Source: VYFG01 sp965213885
GTDB lineage: Bacteria > Pseudomonadota > Gammaproteobacteria > Arenicellales > Poriferihabitantaceae
DNA: 64,000 bases
Assembly: GCA_965213885.1 (NCBI GenBank)
Contig: OZ243919.1
Location: 2,046,001 to 2,110,000 of the forward strand
Direction of reading: 5' to 3'
This document shows, piece by piece, positions 63,204 through 64,000 of the stretch. Position 1 is the first letter of the stretch. Each line of letters begins with the position of its first letter. The notes beneath the pieces were generated by a model, which worked only from the letters and a program-made list of their open reading frames with translations, ran no database searches and was not told where the DNA came from. The position numbers and the translations under genes are program-made.

Positions 63204-64000
63204 GTGAAGAAGTCTGCAAGTCTGGTAGTTCGGCCGCGCATCGGCGACGCAGGTTGTCCGGGCTTCCCTCGGCGCATGAGCGCCGGGCTTCCATTCGGCG
63301 TCGCTGTCATCGTCCTGACTGTCGTGCTCGGCAGCGCGGGCACGGCACGGGCCGAGAACGAATGCGGCCGGCCCGAAGCCGGAACGCCGGTCGTCTGCTC
63401 GTCATCGAACTACGATGCGGCCACGGACGGCAACATCGTGTACCGCCCCGTCGAGGCGAACGGAGACGGTTTCACCATCCGCCTCGCCGATGACCTCTCG
63501 ATCCGCTACGACCGCGACGACCCCGACGACGACCAGTTGGTTCTGCCTGGCGAGGGAGACCCGCTCTACAGCGCCGTCAGGATCGAGACCGATGCGGGCC
63601 ATGCGGGCGGCATCTCGCTCTTCTCTTCCGCCGACGTGATCTCGAACGGGAGAGGGATTTCGGTCGGCCACTACGGAAGGTCCGGCGCGATGCGCACGGA
63701 AATCGCCGGCGGCTCGTTCTCGATCGCTAGCGATTGGCTACGCGCGTTCGCCATCCACAGCTATCGTGGCGACGAATACGACACAAACGACGGGTTCAGC
63801 GGCGACCACGATCTCATCGTCCGCGACGTCGACATTGATTTGAAAGGTGGGTGGGCCGGTGTGATCGGAGTCCAACGCGTCGAGGGAGACCTGAATGTCG
63901 CCGTGCGGGACTCCGACATCAAGGTCGATGCCCCTTGGGCCACTGGCGTGTTCACCAGCCATCGCGGCACCGGAGACCTAGACGTCGATGTCCGGAATGT
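63204..64000 (+). CDS. Secreted surface protein, autotransporter-passenger type (5' part, runs off right edge)
   Basis: GTG 63204 has GGAGAGGG four bases upstream and opens a frame with no stop to the window end (265 codons visible). Residues 25-51 form a signal peptide (hydrophobic FGVAVIVLTVVLGSAGTARA, probable cleavage before ENECG). The mature start NECGRPEAGTPVVCSSSNYD has two cysteines. Repeating beta-strand sequences then follow, such as DGFTIRLADDLSIRY and DVDIDLKGGWAGVIGV, like the beta-helix passengers of large autotransporters. The C-terminal barrel would lie beyond the window, so secretion type is inferred. ATG 63276 is an alternative start. Confidence 0.75.
   Translation, partial: MKKSASLVVRPRIGDAGCPGFPRRMSAGLPFGVAVIVLTVVLGSAGTARAENECGRPEAGTPVVCSSSNYDAATDGNIVYRPVEANGDGFTIRLADDLSIRYDRDDPDDDQLVLPGEGDPLYSAVRIETDAGHAGGISLFSSADVISNGRGISVGHYGRSGAMRTEIAGGSFSIASDWLRAFAIHSYRGDEYDTNDGFSGDHDLIVRDVDIDLKGGWAGVIGVQRVEGDLNVAVRDSDIKVDAPWATGVFTSHRGTGDLDVDVRN

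Overview
The window is a stretch of high-GC gammaproteobacterial chromosome. The evidence is housekeeping synteny: rhlB divergent from trxA-rho-rpmE-prmB, mlaFEDCB followed by a BolA gene and grxD, xseB-ispA-dxs, prfB (with its programmed frameshift)-lysS followed by lolC-lolD, and trmB-lgt. Several degraded genes (a folE tail, a possible lysozyme-inhibitor-like remnant, an IS66 remnant, a broken AlbA_2/Schlafen-type gene) suggest a genome that is losing genes and hosts mobile elements. No species call is attempted.

Layout. 1-23 kb is mostly core: partial smc, two VOC-fold proteins, lgt, trmB, a Rieske oxygenase, the outer-membrane lipid asymmetry (Mla) operon, isoprenoid genes, parE, hemL, prmB, rpmE, rho, trxA and rhlB. 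23.1-45.2 kb is one uninterrupted minus-strand reading frame of 7354 codons. It encodes a signal peptide, about 55 Calx-beta-like immunoglobulin-fold repeats, one cysteine-containing non-repeat segment and a C-terminal autotransporter beta-barrel. Its upstream region carries about 20 copies of an 8-bp tandem repeat. 46-59 kb is again core: a porin, a BON-domain protein, mutM, a flavin/2Fe-2S reductase, a TauD-type dioxygenase with a G12 tract just upstream, a HAD phosphatase, lon, lolD, lolC, lysS and prfB. 59.3-64 kb is accessory sequence behind a tRNA-Leu(CAG): IS66 debris, an S24-like protein, a Schlafen/AlbA_2 pseudogene, an IS5/IS1182-like element with a frameshifted transposase, and the start of a second surface protein of autotransporter type that runs off the window.

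The most notable object is the giant autotransporter adhesin. Its repeats show at least three levels of duplication: 345-bp tandem units, a roughly 1.1-kb three-domain cassette present three times, and a roughly 0.74-kb two-domain duplication. Its N-terminal 2 kb is non-repetitive and visibly lower in GC. Together with the upstream 8-bp repeat, this looks like a surface protein whose length and perhaps expression change by repeat recombination and slippage.
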